Both the position numbers and the translations under genes were made by a program. Positions 22,257-33,638 of a stretch of 64,000 bases of DNA are shown piece after piece. Each line of letters begins with the position of its first letter. Position 1 is the stretch's first letter. Where the stretch lies: positions 44,559,674-44,623,673 of the forward strand of contig NC_053142.1 of NCBI RefSeq assembly GCF_016808335.1. Reading direction: 5' to 3'. The DNA is from Panicum virgatum (taxonomy: Eukaryota > Streptophyta > Magnoliopsida > Poales > Poaceae). The notes under the pieces are model-generated. The model was not told where the DNA came from. It made no database searches and worked only from the letters and a program-made list of their open reading frames with translations.

Positions 22257-22457
22257 ATGATCCTGGTGGCGATCGTGGCGGAGCTGCTCGAGGAGTACAC
22301 GGCGCTCGTGGCCCGGGTGCTGGAGCAGCTGCTCGCCGACGCGCCCTTCCCGCGCCGGATGCGCTTCCTCATGCTGCGGAGCCTCCCCTTCGTGCCGCCG
22401 CCGCTGCTCCCGCCGCCGCCGCAGCACGCCCTCCGCGTCACCACCCGCGTGGCCTGA
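22257..22457 (+). CDS. Small uncharacterised plant protein, 66 residues
   Basis: A single uninterrupted frame starts at ATG 22257 with MILVAIVAELLEEYTALVAR and ends after a run of prolines and a short basic tail. The first half is an amphipathic or hydrophobic helix with ELLEEYTALVARVLEQLL periodicity, then APFPRRMRFLMLRSLPF, then Pro-rich sequence. The composition, strong third-position GC and compact form look like a real grass gene and not a chance frame. I believe similar small proteins occur in other plants but cannot name a function. A GTG-initiated extension to 22227 is unlikely in a plant. The chromodomain retroelement inserted about 300 bases downstream, so the 3' end of the transcript may be altered. 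Confidence 0.62.
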   Translation: MILVAIVAELLEEYTALVARVLEQLLADAPFPRRMRFLMLRSLPFVPPPLLPPPPQHALRVTTRVA

Positions 22458-22763
22458 CCAGCTTCGACCCTGGCCGGCTGCGCTTCCACCAGCTGCAGCT
22501 GCCAGCCAGCAGCAATCACTTCAGAGCAGGCTTCCGCCCCGCCCGCCATGGCCAATCGCATGCCCGTGCCGGAGGCGGCTGATCGTCACGTAGGTTGATC
22601 CACGGTGTATTTCGTCCGTTTCTCGCTTCGTTTTGTCGATTCGATGAGCTCGCTAGCTAGCTCTCTTGGAATTTGGATACTAGTACACACGGTTACTGTA
22701 AATAACACTGTCTTGGAGGATTCATTTGTTCCTGTAAATGTTCTTTTTCTTGGTAATATGAAC
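22458..22763 (+). other. 3' untranslated region of the small-protein gene, up to the retroelement
   Basis: AT-rich sequence with TGTAAATAA and TGTAAATG, which could serve as polyadenylation signals. The host sequence continues after the element at 33255 with CATGGAGAGACTTG. Confidence 0.45.
22759..22763. repeat. Target-site duplication TGAAC, left
   Basis: It matches 33250-33254. Confidence 0.92.
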
Positions 22764-25394
22764 TGTGACGGAACCGCCAAATTAAAACTCTAATTAAGCG
22801 TAATGGCCGTCACTTGAACACATCAGGCTCATTAGCTTAACGGTTTAATTTGGCGATCCTTTCGCAACCCACGTCCCGATCGAAACATCACCGATAGTCC
22901 CACGCGAAGGTGGGCGCAGATGGTACAAGCACGACACATATTTGAATATACAACAAATATACATAGAACTTGACTTTAAGTTTTACAAACCAAGTTTGAA
23001 TAAATACATAATTCACAAACTTTTCAATACTGAAATCCTGGTTCGTCTAGAGGAACGGGGCCTACAGCTACCAAAAGTGAGCCATAGAGAGATCCATAAC
23101 TAAACGTCCGGCTCCACGACCACCCATCCCTCTGCATCCCGGCGGATGAACTTGGCGCAGCAGGGACAGAAGTCTGTGTCTGTGTTTCCTGAAATAATGT
23201 TGGCAACAAACCCTGAGTATTCTAATACTCAGCAAGGCTTACCCGACCAGTGGGTATAACTTAGCCCACATAGCTAGACATGCAAGGCTTTTGGCTGGTG
23301 GTTCTTTTGCATAAAACAGGCAACTAAAGTAATTCCTTACTTTCATTATTTTAGCCTCAGATTCTATATAAACTAACTCTTATCTAATATTTGCAAAGAC
23401 CTACTATAGAAATCATGGTGATGCAAGCAAAATAAAACAATGGCTCCATATTTTATATAAACATACCTAACTCACATTTTACATTTTTGCTACGGTGTGA
23501 CAAAGAGACCAAGGCCCTCATAACCGCGAGACACGGCGAATCGATCTGATTTAACCTTGCAAGGTGGACCTAACCAACACGGCACGTATTTGCCCCGTCG
23601 GACTATACATACCAACCATTCCCCTCCCCGCCTCGAACTACAGGAACCAGCCCAACGACATATGGTCAGCCGAGCTCAACGTGAGACCACCAAAAGTAAA
23701 CACATGCATCCCAATTCTCCGCGACTACTCGACTCGCCCCAGGAGTTGGGTGCGGGTTCCTGTACTTTCGAAGCAAGGCAGTACTCGGCTTACCGGTTTC
23801 GACTACCTCCTACTCCCGGCATGCGGTTAGTACAGTTCAATCCCCGATCAGCACTGCCACATCCACCGGTCCTTAATCGACACAGACGGGGCTAAGACAC
23901 CCAGGAACCCTGTCCTGCTGCCATACCTATCCATCATCCCCGCCCGGTCTCACATTTCCATGTTCGTTTCGAAACCAATCTCACATACTGAATTATATAA
24001 AGATAATAACGTATCTCGCGAGTAACCGGAAATTACTCGACTCCTAACATCCTACATCTCGCGAGTGCAGGAGACCACTCGTCTTCTACCGGTAACATTA
24101 AGCTTAGCACAACTATCGTCCTATACATGCTAGTATAACTCCGGGAATCCTATGAATCATGCAACTAGGGTTCCAAACAATTCCTGAACTCAATGCACAA
24201 GTAGTAGAAACATACATAGGTGTCTTAATTTAAAATACTAGGATGTGCACCGGGGCTTGCCTTGCGCCTGCTGCTCAACACTGGGGCCAGACGGGCCTTG
24301 GGCCGGGTGCTCACACCTCTCCTCTTGGGCTTGCGTCGTTTGCTCTTGTGGTGCCGCGATCACCTCAAAGACGGCTCCCTCAGATGCGGATGCTACACGT
24401 ATGCATATGAATTAAATGAGTGCAGCCCAAGAATATAACTAGTTTACTTTAACTGAAATACCCTGCGGACTGTCCGCGCCCGAGTGGCGGACTGTCCGCC
24501 GCACTATCCTACCAACCCAGCAGAGGCAACAACGTCTCTGGAACTTTTTCCCATTTTACCTGCGGACTGTCCGGCCACCCCTGGCGGACCGTCCGCAGTT
24601 CAAGTACTCAACCCACCAGAGACGAAAACGTCTCTGGACAATTTCCTAGACTCTACTGCGGACCGTCCGCGCCCAAGTGGCGGACCGTCCGCAGTTCACC
24701 CTTGCGAACCCCCAGAGACGACATCGTCTCTGGAACAAATTCAAGCCTCAACGACGGACCGTCCGCTCCCCTATAGCGGACTGTCCGCAGTCAACCTTGC
24801 AAAAACAACCAGAGGCAACATCGTCTCTGGACAAAAACTAACCTGACCGGCGGACCGTCCGCGCCTCCCAGGCGGACCGTCCGCGATAACTAATTTCTGA
24901 CCTTCGCCCTAGGCGGCAGCAAGGGCGGCGGCGACGGCGGAGGCCGTGCTCCGGCGCCGGCGACACGTCATGGAAGGGGAAAAAGGCTGTGAAGCATAAG
25001 GGACTCACCACGAATCCATTCCCGCGGTCGGTTCGAGTGGAGGACGACCGGAGAGGCGGATCGGCGGTGGAGCAAGCTTCAAGCACCCCCAATGGTGTCC
25101 GGCGGTGGTGGAAAGATTCCGGCCGGGGATAAGCCGGTTTAGGGGTTTGGGAAGGTGGAGGAGGTGACGAGGAAGGTTCCTGCGCGAGGAATCGAGGTCT
25201 GGTGGACGGAGGAGGGAGATCGAAGCAAGGGGCGACGATGGCGCGGGAGCTCGAGCTCCGCTCGGCTCTGCAAGAGAAGAGGAAGAAGAGAGGATTGACG
25301 AGTGGGTCCCAAGCCCATCCAGATAAATATCTGGGCGACGCCTCGCGGACTGTCCGCCGTCACCTCGCGGACTATCCGCGTGGTGGTTGTTACA
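22764..25394 (-). repeat. 3' LTR of chromodomain element, copy A
   Basis: TGTGACGG to GTTGTTACA, identical in length to 30619-33249. Confidence 0.95.
24465..24885. repeat. Palindrome-pair array in 3' LTR, copy A
   Basis: Ten GCGGAC-N-GTCCGC dyads are arranged as five pairs starting at 24465/24487, 24562/24584, 24658/24680, 24754/24776 and 24850/24872, every pair 22 bp apart. Between pairs lie four inverted repeats with arms CCAGAGACG and CGTCTCTGG or close variants (24520, 24616, 24712, 24809). The whole is a tandem repeat of about 96 bp. One more pair lies at 25345/25367 near the LTR start. Confidence 0.9.
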
Positions 25395-25409
25395 ATCCTA
25401 CCCCCTAAA
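25395..25409 (-). promoter_or_regulatory. Polypurine tract, copy A
   Basis: The minus strand reads TTTAGGGGGTAGGAT directly before the 3' LTR. Confidence 0.75.
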
Positions 25410-25428
25410 AGAAATCTCGCCCCGAGAT

Positions 25429-27391
25429 TTAAGGAATAGCTAAAGGGAGAGTTATAAATTGGTGTGTACCTTGATAGACTTGTAGCAATTCCGGACATTT
25501 AGCCTGAACAAATTCCTCCGTCTCCCAAGTAGCTTCCCGCTCGGAGTGGTTGCTCCATTGCACTTTATAGAAAACACTGGTTTGATTCCGAGTGACCCTG
25601 GTTTTGTGATCAACGATTTTGATTGGGTATTCGGGATAGACAAGATCGGGTTCCACTTGTAGTTTCTCAATGTCAAGCACCTTCTCTGGAACACAGAGGC
25701 ATTTCCTGAGCTGAGATACGTGGAATATATTATGAACCGCGGATAAGTGGGCAGGAAGCTCCAAACGGTATGCCAGTGGCCCACATTGCTCAACAATAAG
25801 AAAAGGCCCAACATAACGAGGTGCGAGCTTTCCTTTCACCCCGAACCGTTGAACCCCTTTCATTGGAGATACCCGCAGATAGACATGATCCCCCACTAGA
25901 AACAGGGTGGATTGACGCTTCTTGTCCGCATAACTCTTTTGTCGGGATTGGGCAATCTTCAAATTTTCCTGAATGACCCGAACCTGCTCTTCTGCTTCAT
26001 TCACCATATCGGGCCCAAAGAAAGTTCTCCCCCCCCGCTTCTGACCAATTCAAAGGCGTTCTGCATTTCCGTCCATATAAGGCCGCAAATGGAGCCATCT
26101 TGATGCTTTCTTGATAACTGTTGTTATAAGCAAACTCGGCCAATGGCAAGCACTCATCCCATTTCTGACTGTAGGTGAGCACGCAAGCTCTAAGCATGTC
26201 CTCTAATATTTGGTTTATTCTCTCTGTCTGACCGTCAGTCTGGGGATGATAAGCCGAGCTGCGGAGGAGCCGAGTGCCGAGGGCGGCATGAAAGTGCTCC
26301 CAAAACCGGGCAATGAACTGAGCACCCCGGTCTGAAATGATTGTTTTTGGAATTCCATGAAGACTCACAATGCGATCTATATATAGCTGAGCGTATTGCT
26401 TCGCCGCATGTGTGGTCTTTACCGGTAGAAAATGGGCCGACTTGGTGAGACGATCTACAATAACCCATATCGAGTCATACCCCTTGGAAGTTTTGGGTAG
26501 ACCGACGATGAAATCCATACTAATGTCTTCCCACTTCCAGGATGGAATACTCAATGGCTGCAAGGGGCCGGCTGATCTCAAGTGGCTAGCCTTAACCCTC
26601 CGACAGGTGTCACATTCTGACACATAACTTGCAATTTCCCGCTTCATCCTTGTCCACCAAAACCGCTGTTTCAGATCCTGATACATCTTGTTGCTGCCAG
26701 GATGGATAGAATACCTAGAGAGGTGAGCCTCATCAAGAATTTGTTTCCGGAGTTCTAAATCCTTAGGTACCACCAGCCGGTTCTTAAACCATAACACACC
26801 CTCGCCATCTAACTGAAAACATGCCACACGAGGGTCACCTTCCATGAGCCTCTGCCTAATCCTTTCCATGCCAATATTATCTCTTTGAGCGGCAATAATT
26901 TGATCCCGCAGTGTTGGAGTGAGGGTAATATGAGTAAGTGTACCCTCAGCTACTATAGCCAAATTCAACTTCTCCATCTCTTGGCATAGAGTTGCATGCA
27001 TAGGGGTTACTGAGATACAGTTGCAACTTGCCTTTTTGCTCAATGCATCTGCTACCACATTAGCTTTGCCCGGGTGATAGTGGATTTCCAGATCATAATC
27101 CTTAATCAATTCCAACCACCGTCTCTGGCGCAAGTTTAGCTCATTCTGAGTAAAAATATACTTTAGACTCTTGTGGTCGGAGTATATATGCACAGGATTA
27201 CCCAGAAGATAATGACGCCAAATCTTCAGCGCATGCACCACTGCTGCCAATTCCAAATCATGAGTGGCATAATTCTCTTCGTGTCGCCTAAGTGCTCTGG
27301 AAGCATAAGCTATCACCCGCTGATCTTGCATAAGGACGCAGCCAAGACCCGTACCTAATGCATCACATACAAACATCAAGGCCAGAATCAT
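25429..27391 (-). pseudogene. RNase H-integrase-chromodomain part of gag-pol, copy A, frameshifted
   Basis: The region continues RNase H from TGLGCVLMQ (27354 downward), through integrase to a C-terminal chromodomain. The integrase frame breaks near 26030, where this copy has eight C in a run that has seven in copy B. Downstream homology resumes in the next frame (25429-26007) with [16 protein letters not shown] and ends with the chromodomain [13 protein letters not shown]...[16 protein letters not shown]. The ATG at 27391 is inside the 85-bp insertion and is not an authentic start. Apart from the C-run the segment equals copy B. Confidence 0.9.
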
Positions 27392-27439
27392 ACCTGGCTA
27401 AGTCAAAGGCGGAAAGGAGAATGCGGCCAAAACTCATAC
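27355..27439 (-). other. 85-bp GT...AG insertion in RNase H, candidate intron, copy A
   Basis: On the minus strand the coding sequence reads GATGCATCAG, then an insertion starting GTATGAGTTTTGG and ending GATGCATTAG, then GTACGGGTCTTGG. The insertion has consensus splice ends, is 85 bases long (not a multiple of three), and its removal joins DASG to TGLGC in frame, as in related elements. The last part of the insertion resembles the exon sequence just before it (GATGTTT...GTGATGCAT-AG), so it probably arose by a local duplication that copied an AG/GT site. Splicing is inferred, not shown. Confidence 0.6.
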
Positions 27440-29987
27440 CTGATGCATCACAATAAACATCAAATGGTCGAGTGATATCTGCCTGAGCCAGGACAGGAGC
27501 AGACGTCAGAAGTCTTCTCAAGGTCTGGAAAGCCTGCTCACAATTGTTGCCCCAACTAAATCTCACTCCTTTCTTGAGTAATTCGGTCATGGGCCTAGCA
27601 ATTTTTGAGAACTCCGGTACAAACCGGCGATAATATCCTGCTAGCCCAAGAAAACTTCGAATCTCAGGAACAGAGGTAGGAGCCTGCCAATCCAGGACAT
27701 CCTGAATCTTGCTAGGATCAACAGAAATCCCTTTGTCTGAGATGATGTGGCCCAAGAACTGGACTTCCTTGAGCCAAAAATCGCATTTGCTAAATTTGGC
27801 ATACAGCTTGTGCTCCCGCAGGCGCTGAAGCACAATGCGGAGATGCTCTGCATGCTCTTCTTCATTCTTGGAAAATATAAGAATGTCGTCGATGAAAACA
27901 ACGACAAACTTATCTAGCTCGGGCATGAATACCGAGTTCATGAGGTACATGAAATGAGCAGGGGCATTGGTTAGCCCGAAAGACATGACCAGATATTCAA
28001 AAAGTCCGTATCTGGTGGAAAAAGCTGTCTTGGGAATATCCTCAGCTCTAATCTTTATCTGATAATAGCCAGAGCGGAGATCAATCTTGGAAAATACTTT
28101 GGCCCCGAATAGCTGATCAAACAGAATATCAATCCGGGGAAGGGGATATTTATTCTTGATTGTGACAGCATTTAGAAGTCTGTAGTCCACACACAACCTG
28201 AGGCTTTCATCCTTCTTTTTCACAAAGAGTGCAGGACAGCCCCAGGGTGACTTGCTAGGACGGATGTAGCCCTTATCAAGCAATTCCTGCAATTGCTTCT
28301 TTAGCTCTGCTAGCTCATTGGGTGGCATCCGGTAAGGTCTCCTAGATATCGGTGCCGTACCCGGTTGCAATTCAATGGCAAATTCCACATCACGGTCCGG
28401 TGGCATTCCAGGCAAATCATCCGGAAAGACGTCCGGATATTCACACACCACTGGTATGTCCTCTAGCTTCTTGCCCTCAGCGTGGTGCACCGCATGAGTC
28501 AAAGACGCTGGATCCCTCAAATTCAAAGTCATACTACCATGAATAGAGGAGTTGATGTGCACGGATTGTGAGGTCGTGTCCAGAGTAACTCCCTGACCCT
28601 CCATCCAGTTCATACCCAATATAATATCTATCCTTTGGGTTGGTAACATTATCAGGGCCATAGGGAAAATTTTTCCTTGCAACTGTAGGGGTACTTGCTT
28701 AACAAACTGATTGGTGATTAACTTTCCCCCAGGCGAATGAATGTGGTATGGCTTGGGCATGCTTTCAATTTTTAATCCCAGTCTAACAATACACCCCTTG
28801 CTAATAAAGGTATGAGACGCCCCTGAATCAAATAATACTGTAACGGGTTGTTCATTTACTGAGAACGTACCCGCCATCACTGGAGCTCCCTCAGGAATAC
28901 CCTCGAGGGTGGTGTAGTGCACTTGCCCCGGCTTGAAGTGGGCCACTTGCTGCTTCTGACCCTGCTGGCTCGACTGCTGGCCTTGCTTGGGTGGCATTGG
29001 GCAATTCCGTGCAAAGTGACCCGGCTGCCCGCAGTTGTAGCACGGAAACAGATTGGGGCGCACCCCCGGCTGCTGCACCCAGACCTTCTGCTCATTCTGC
29101 TGAGGAGCAGGAGGCCTGACCATCCCCTGTGGCTGAGTGTACTGAGGGGGCCTGTATCCCCACTGCTGCTGTGGCTGGTGCTGAAAGGGGGCTCGCTGCG
29201 GGCCCGACTGCACCAAGCGAAACCTCTGAGGGGCACTGCTTGAGGATCCCGCTGCCAGCGCCTTTCTCTTCTTTTCTGCCTTGTGAGCTAGGTGGGCGTC
29301 CTCCTGTATGATAGCCCCGTTGACTAGCTCACTGAAACTGTCGAACCTGACCATCGCCATGCGATCCTGGAGCTTGGTACTGAGCCCCTGCCTGAAACAG
29401 GCCTGCTTCTTCTCGTCAGTGTCCACATGGTACCCAGCATACTGTGAGAGAGTGTTGAATGCTTGGGAGTACTGTAGTACACTGTTATTGCCCTGCTTCA
29501 GGGCCAAGAACTCGGTGAGCTTCCTGCGAATAACCCCTGCAGGAATATGATGCGCTCTGAAGGCTTCCTTGAACTGTTCCCAAGTGAAACGAGTGTCCGC
29601 GGGGAACATTGTCACATGATTATCCCACCATGTGCGTGCTGGGCCCCTAAGCTGCTGAGCGGCAAATCCTGCCTTGTCCCCATCATTGTACTGGTGCAGG
29701 GTGAATTTGGACTCGATAGTCCGAAGCCAGCTGTCTGCCTCCAGCGGTTCATCCGCTTTATGGAAGAGCGGTGGTTGAGTAGCCAGAAACTCTGGATATC
29801 CAGGAGCAGGCGGTTGGTGGTGATGTCCAGGCTGCGGCGCTCTGCCCTGCGCCACGAGCTCACGGAGGAGTGCCGTCTGCTCATCGCGCCCAGTGAGCAT
29901 GGCCGCAATGGCCTGGGCCAACTCAGGAGGGTTCGGTGGTTCTCCCATTCTGCATTCAACCATGACGAGGTTAGTTCCATCATCCAT
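27363..29987 (-). CDS. Gag-protease-reverse transcriptase part of gag-pol, copy A
   Basis: The 874-codon frame starts with [16 protein letters not shown]. The gag capsid region is about residues 60-240, the zinc knuckle [14 protein letters not shown] is 316-329, and the protease loop LFDSGASH is near 385-392. RT spans about 550-830 with [18 protein letters not shown] and the catalytic FIDD at 698-701. RNase H begins at DVYCDAS (843-849). Codons 851-874 are not homologous to the family. They come from an 85-bp insertion that shifts the frame just after the first RNase H aspartate, and the chain would end there unless the insertion is spliced out. Gag packages the RNA and RT makes cDNA in the particle. 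Confidence 0.92.
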   Translation of the reverse strand: MDDGTNLVMVECRMGEPPNPPELAQAIAAMLTGRDEQTALLRELVAQGRAPQPGHHHQPPAPGYPEFLATQPPLFHKADEPLEADSWLRTIESKFTLHQYNDGDKAGFAAQQLRGPARTWWDNHVTMFPADTRFTWEQFKEAFRAHHIPAGVIRRKLTEFLALKQGNNSVLQYSQAFNTLSQYAGYHVDTDEKKQACFRQGLSTKLQDRMAMVRFDSFSELVNGAIIQEDAHLAHKAEKKRKALAAGSSSSAPQRFRLVQSGPQRAPFQHQPQQQWGYRPPQYTQPQGMVRPPAPQQNEQKVWVQQPGVRPNLFPCYNCGQPGHFARNCPMPPKQGQQSSQQGQKQQVAHFKPGQVHYTTLEGIPEGAPVMAGTFSVNEQPVTVLFDSGASHTFISKGCIVRLGLKIESMPKPYHIHSPGGKLITNQFVKQVPLQLQGKIFPMALIMLPTQRIDIILGMNWMEGQGVTLDTTSQSVHINSSIHGSMTLNLRDPASLTHAVHHAEGKKLEDIPVVCEYPDVFPDDLPGMPPDRDVEFAIELQPGTAPISRRPYRMPPNELAELKKQLQELLDKGYIRPSKSPWGCPALFVKKKDESLRLCVDYRLLNAVTIKNKYPLPRIDILFDQLFGAKVFSKIDLRSGYYQIKIRAEDIPKTAFSTRYGLFEYLVMSFGLTNAPAHFMYLMNSVFMPELDKFVVVFIDDILIFSKNEEEHAEHLRIVLQRLREHKLYAKFSKCDFWLKEVQFLGHIISDKGISVDPSKIQDVLDWQAPTSVPEIRSFLGLAGYYRRFVPEFSKIARPMTELLKKGVRFSWGNNCEQAFQTLRRLLTSAPVLAQADITRPFDVYCDASGMSFGRILLSAFDLARYDSGLDVCM

Positions 29988-30156
29988 GGTAAATCAAGAC
30001 AAAACCGATAGCAACTAATCCTTGCAAGTCATGGCACAATGCAGAATGTAGGGCTTCAAAACAATTCTGAAGGATACTAGCAGGCGGGGCCAGGCGATCG
30101 ATCGGCGCCACCAATTGGTCTGACCGAGCTGCCCTGGTCCAGCCGAAATTAGTACG

Positions 30157-30342
30157 GCGGACCGTCCGCAGTACATGGGCGGACCGTCCGCTTCCCAAAA
30201 TCCTAGTTGACCGGACTGTCCGCGGAGAGTCTGCGGACCGTCCGGCGTGCGCACTGTCAACCAGATTCAGTTCCACCCGGCTCTGGTAAATTTTTCTCAA
30301 GGTCCGGCGGACCGTCCGCGGGTCCTAACCGGACTGTCCGCT
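30157..30342. repeat. Palindrome pairs in the untranslated leader, copy A
   Basis: Three further pairs of GCGGAC-N-GTCCGC-like dyads start at 30157/30179, 30211/30233 and 30307/30329, again exactly 22 bp apart. They lie between the primer site and the gag start, outside the LTR. Confidence 0.85.
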
Positions 30343-30603
30343 GAACATGCCTCGCGACAGTGCCTCCGGTCCGGCCGACGATACTCTCGCAACCTTTCAC
30401 GCCCCCCTACCAACCCTCTCGATCCGTACGTCATCTACAAAGGTCCTTAGGATCGTAGACTCACACCCCCACCAATTCCCACGGAAAAACCCCAAAAACC
30501 TTACAAAAATGAGATGCATGCTCGCCCTACGCACAAAACCCATTTTTATATTTTTAGAAAAACTCGAAATTTAGTCACGCCTGTACCACCCTCGGTGTAT
30601 TTC

Positions 30604-30616
30604 GGCTCTGATACCA
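30604..30616 (-). promoter_or_regulatory. tRNA-iMet primer-binding site, copy A
   Basis: TGGTATCAGAGCC on the minus strand, two bases inside the 5' LTR. Confidence 0.92.
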
Positions 30617-30618
30617 GC

Positions 30619-33249
30619 TGTGACGGAACCGCCAAATTAAAACTCTAATTAAGCGTAATGGCCGTCACTTGAACACATCAGGCTCATTAGCTTAACGGCT
30701 TAATTTGGCGATCCTTTCGCAACCCACGTCCCGATCGAAACATCACCGATAGTCCCACGCGAAGGTGGGCGCAGATGGTACAAGCACGACACATATTTGA
30801 ATATACAACAAATATACATAGAACTTGACCTTAAGTTTTACAAACCAAGTTTGAATAAATACATAATTCACAAACTTTTCAATACTGAAATCCTGGTTCG
30901 TCTAGAGGAACGGGGCCTACAGCTACCAAAAGTGAGCCCTAGAGAGATCCCTAACTAAACGTCCGGCTCCACGACCACCCATCCCTCTGCATCCCGGCGG
31001 ATGAACTTGGCGCAGCAGGGACAGAAGTCTGTGTCTGCGTTTCCTGAAATAATGTTGGCAACAAACCCTGAGTATTCTAATACTCAGCAAGGTTTACCCG
31101 ACCAGTGGGTATAACTTAGCCCACATAGCTAGACATGCAAGGCTTTTGGCTGGTGGTTCTTTTGCAGAAAACAGGCAACTAAAGTAATTCCTTACTTTCA
31201 TTATTTTAGCCTCAGATTCTATATAAACTAACTCTTATCTAATATTTGCAAAGACCTACTATAGAAATCATGGTGATGCAAGCAAAATAAAACAATGGCT
31301 CCATATTTTATATAAACATACCTAACTCACATTCTACATTTTTGCTACGGTGTGACAAAGAGACCAAGGCCCTCATAATCGCGAGACACGGCGAATCGAT
31401 CCGATTTAACCTTGCAAGGTGGACCTAACCAACACGGCACGTATTTGCCCCGTCGGACTATACATACCAACCATTCCCATTCCCGCCTCGAACTACAGGA
31501 ACCAGCCCAACGACATATGGTCAGCCGAGCTCAACGTGAGACCACCAAAAGTAAACACATGCATCCCAATTCTCCGCGACTACTCGACTCGCCCCAGGAG
31601 TTGGGTGCGGGTTCCTGTACTTTCGAAGCAAGGCAGTACTCGGCTTACCAGTTTCGACTACCTCCTACTCCCGGCATGCGGTTAGTACAGTTCAATCCCC
31701 GATCAGCACTGCCACATCCACCGGTCCTTAATCGACACAGACGGGGCTAAGACACCCAGGAACCCTGTCCTGCTGCCATACCTATCCATCATCCCCGCCC
31801 GGTCTCACATTTCCATGTTCGTTTCGAAACCAATCTCACATACTGAATTATATAAAGATAATAACGTATCTCGCGAGTAACCGGAAATTACTCGACTCCT
31901 AACATCCTACATCTCGCGAGTGCAGGAGACCACTCGTCTTCTACCGGTAACATTAAGCTTAGCACAACTATCGTCCTATACATGCTAGTATAACTCCGGG
32001 AATCCTATGAATCATGCAACTAGGGTTCCAAACAATTCCTGAACTCAATGCACAAGTAGTAGAAACATACATAGGTGTCTTAATTTAAAATACTAGGATG
32101 TGCACCGGGGCTTGCCTTGCGCCTGCTGCTCAACACTGGGGCCAGACGGGCCTTGGGCCGGGTGCTCACACCTCTCCTCTTGGGCTTGCGTCGTTTGCTC
32201 TTGTGGTGCCGCGATCACCTCAAAGACGGCTCCCTCAGATGCGGATGCTACACGTATGCATATGAATTAAATGAGTGCAGCCCAAGAATGTAACTAGTTT
32301 ACTTTAACTGAAATACCCTGCGGACTGTCCGCGCCCGAGTGGCGGACTGTCCGCCGCACTATCCTACCAACCCAGCAGAGGCAACAACGTCTCTGGAACT
32401 TTTTCCCATTTTACCTGCGGACTGTCCGGCCACCCCTGGCGGACCGTCCGCAGTTCAAGTACTCAACCCACCAGAGACGAAAACGTCTCTGGACAATTTC
32501 CTAGACTCTACTGCGGACTGTCCGCGCCCAAGTGGCGGACCGTCCGCAGTTCACCCTTGCGAACCCCCAGAGACGACATCGTCTCTGGAACAAATTCAAG
32601 CCTCAACGGCGGACCGTCCGCTCCCCTATAGCGGACTGTCCGCAGTCAACCTTGCAAAAACAACCAGAGGCAACATCGTCTCTGGACAAAAACTAACCTG
32701 ACCGGCGGACCGTCCGCGCCTCCCTGGCGGACCGTCCGCGATAACTAATTTCTGACCTTCGCCCTAGGCGGCAGCAAGGGCGGCGGCGACGGCGGAGGCC
32801 GTGCTCCGGCGCCGGCGACACGTCATGGAAGGGGAAAAAGGCTGTGAAGCATAAGGGACTCACCACGAATCCATTCCCGCGGTCGGTTCGAGTGGAGGAC
32901 GACCGGAGAGGCGGATCGGCGGTGGAGCAAGCTTCAAGCACCCCCAATGGTGTCCGGCGGTGGTGGAAAGATTCCGGCCGGGGATAAGCCGGTTTAGGGG
33001 TTTGGGAAGGTGGAGGAGGTGACGAGGAAGGTTCCTGCGCGAGGAATCGAGGTCTGGTGGACGGAGGAGGGAGATCGAAGCAAGGGGCGACGATGGCGCG
33101 GGAGCTCGAGCTCCGCTCGGCTCTGCAAGAGAAGAGGAAGAAGAGAGGATTGACGAGTGGGTCCCAAGCCCATCCAGATAAATATCTGGGCGACGCCTCG
33201 CGGACTGTCCGCCGTCACCTCGCGGACTGTCCGCGTGGTGGTTGTTACA
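30619..33249 (-). repeat. 5' LTR of chromodomain element, copy A
   Basis: Same ends and length as 22764-25394. Differences from it (for example CCCTAG for CCATAG near 30940) are shared with 56923-59553 and not with 22764-25394. Confidence 0.95.
32320..32740. repeat. Palindrome-pair array in 5' LTR, copy A
   Basis: Same layout as 24465-24885, with a few C/T changes at the central or half-site bases. Confidence 0.9.
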
Positions 33250-33254
33250 TGAAC
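33250..33254. repeat. Target-site duplication TGAAC, right
   Basis: It matches 22759-22763. The same five bases flank copy B at 59554-59558. Confidence 0.92.
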
Positions 33255-33638
33255 CATGGAGAGACTTGTTTTTGACCAAAAATTGATGTGAAGAGACATT
33301 TTTATTTTAGCTCCAGGCCTTCGGATAAGGTGCGGTACGAGTTGTGCTGTACCTAGGCGATACGATGTGTCACTTTCAGCGCTTCATCACCGGCTTAGCT
33401 GGCTGAGAAACATCTGGACACTTCTGGACATATTTTAGGTAGCTACTGATGTCATCATCACTGCATTGATAGATTAAGGATTACCCAGCAATGCCTACAG
33501 CCAAGGTTCAGGCAACAGAAACAATAATGCAGTGAATTTAGGCTTTCAGTGAATCGAACCCAAAGTCCAGACCTAGGTGCACATTACAAAACAAAAGGAG
33601 GCACCTCCCTCGGTATCGAAATGACGAGCCTGATTATT
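33255..33638. other. Host DNA right of the retroelement
   Basis: No gene is seen. Before the retroelement inserted, this joined 22763, so it may be the continuation of the small-protein gene's 3' flank. Confidence 0.5.

Larger units (their letters stand above)
22764..33249 (-). mobile_element. Complete chromodomain Ty3/gypsy retrotransposon (Tekay/Del-like), copy A
   Basis: Two 2,631-bp LTRs flank a single gag-pol region, with a perfect 5-bp target duplication TGAAC at 22759-22763 and 33250-33254. The tRNA-iMet primer site and purine tract set the minus strand. The polyprotein order gag, protease, RT, RNase H, integrase, chromodomain, together with the long LTRs, points to the Tekay/Del chromovirus lineage. 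I counted about 18 base differences between the two LTRs, near 0.7%, so insertion was recent. Gag-pol is interrupted by an 85-bp insertion and, in this copy only, by one extra C in a C-run. Confidence 0.95.

Noticed and set aside
24465..24885. Regular palindromic repeats that could be mistaken for a CRISPR array
   Set aside because: The DNA is plant nuclear, the repeats are 13 bp and occur as pairs with near-constant spacers inside LTRs, and no cas genes are present.
27391..27391. ATG opening the integrase frame as a separate protein start
   Set aside because: The ATG lies inside the 85-bp insertion. The family makes one gag-pol polyprotein, and homology begins after the insertion.
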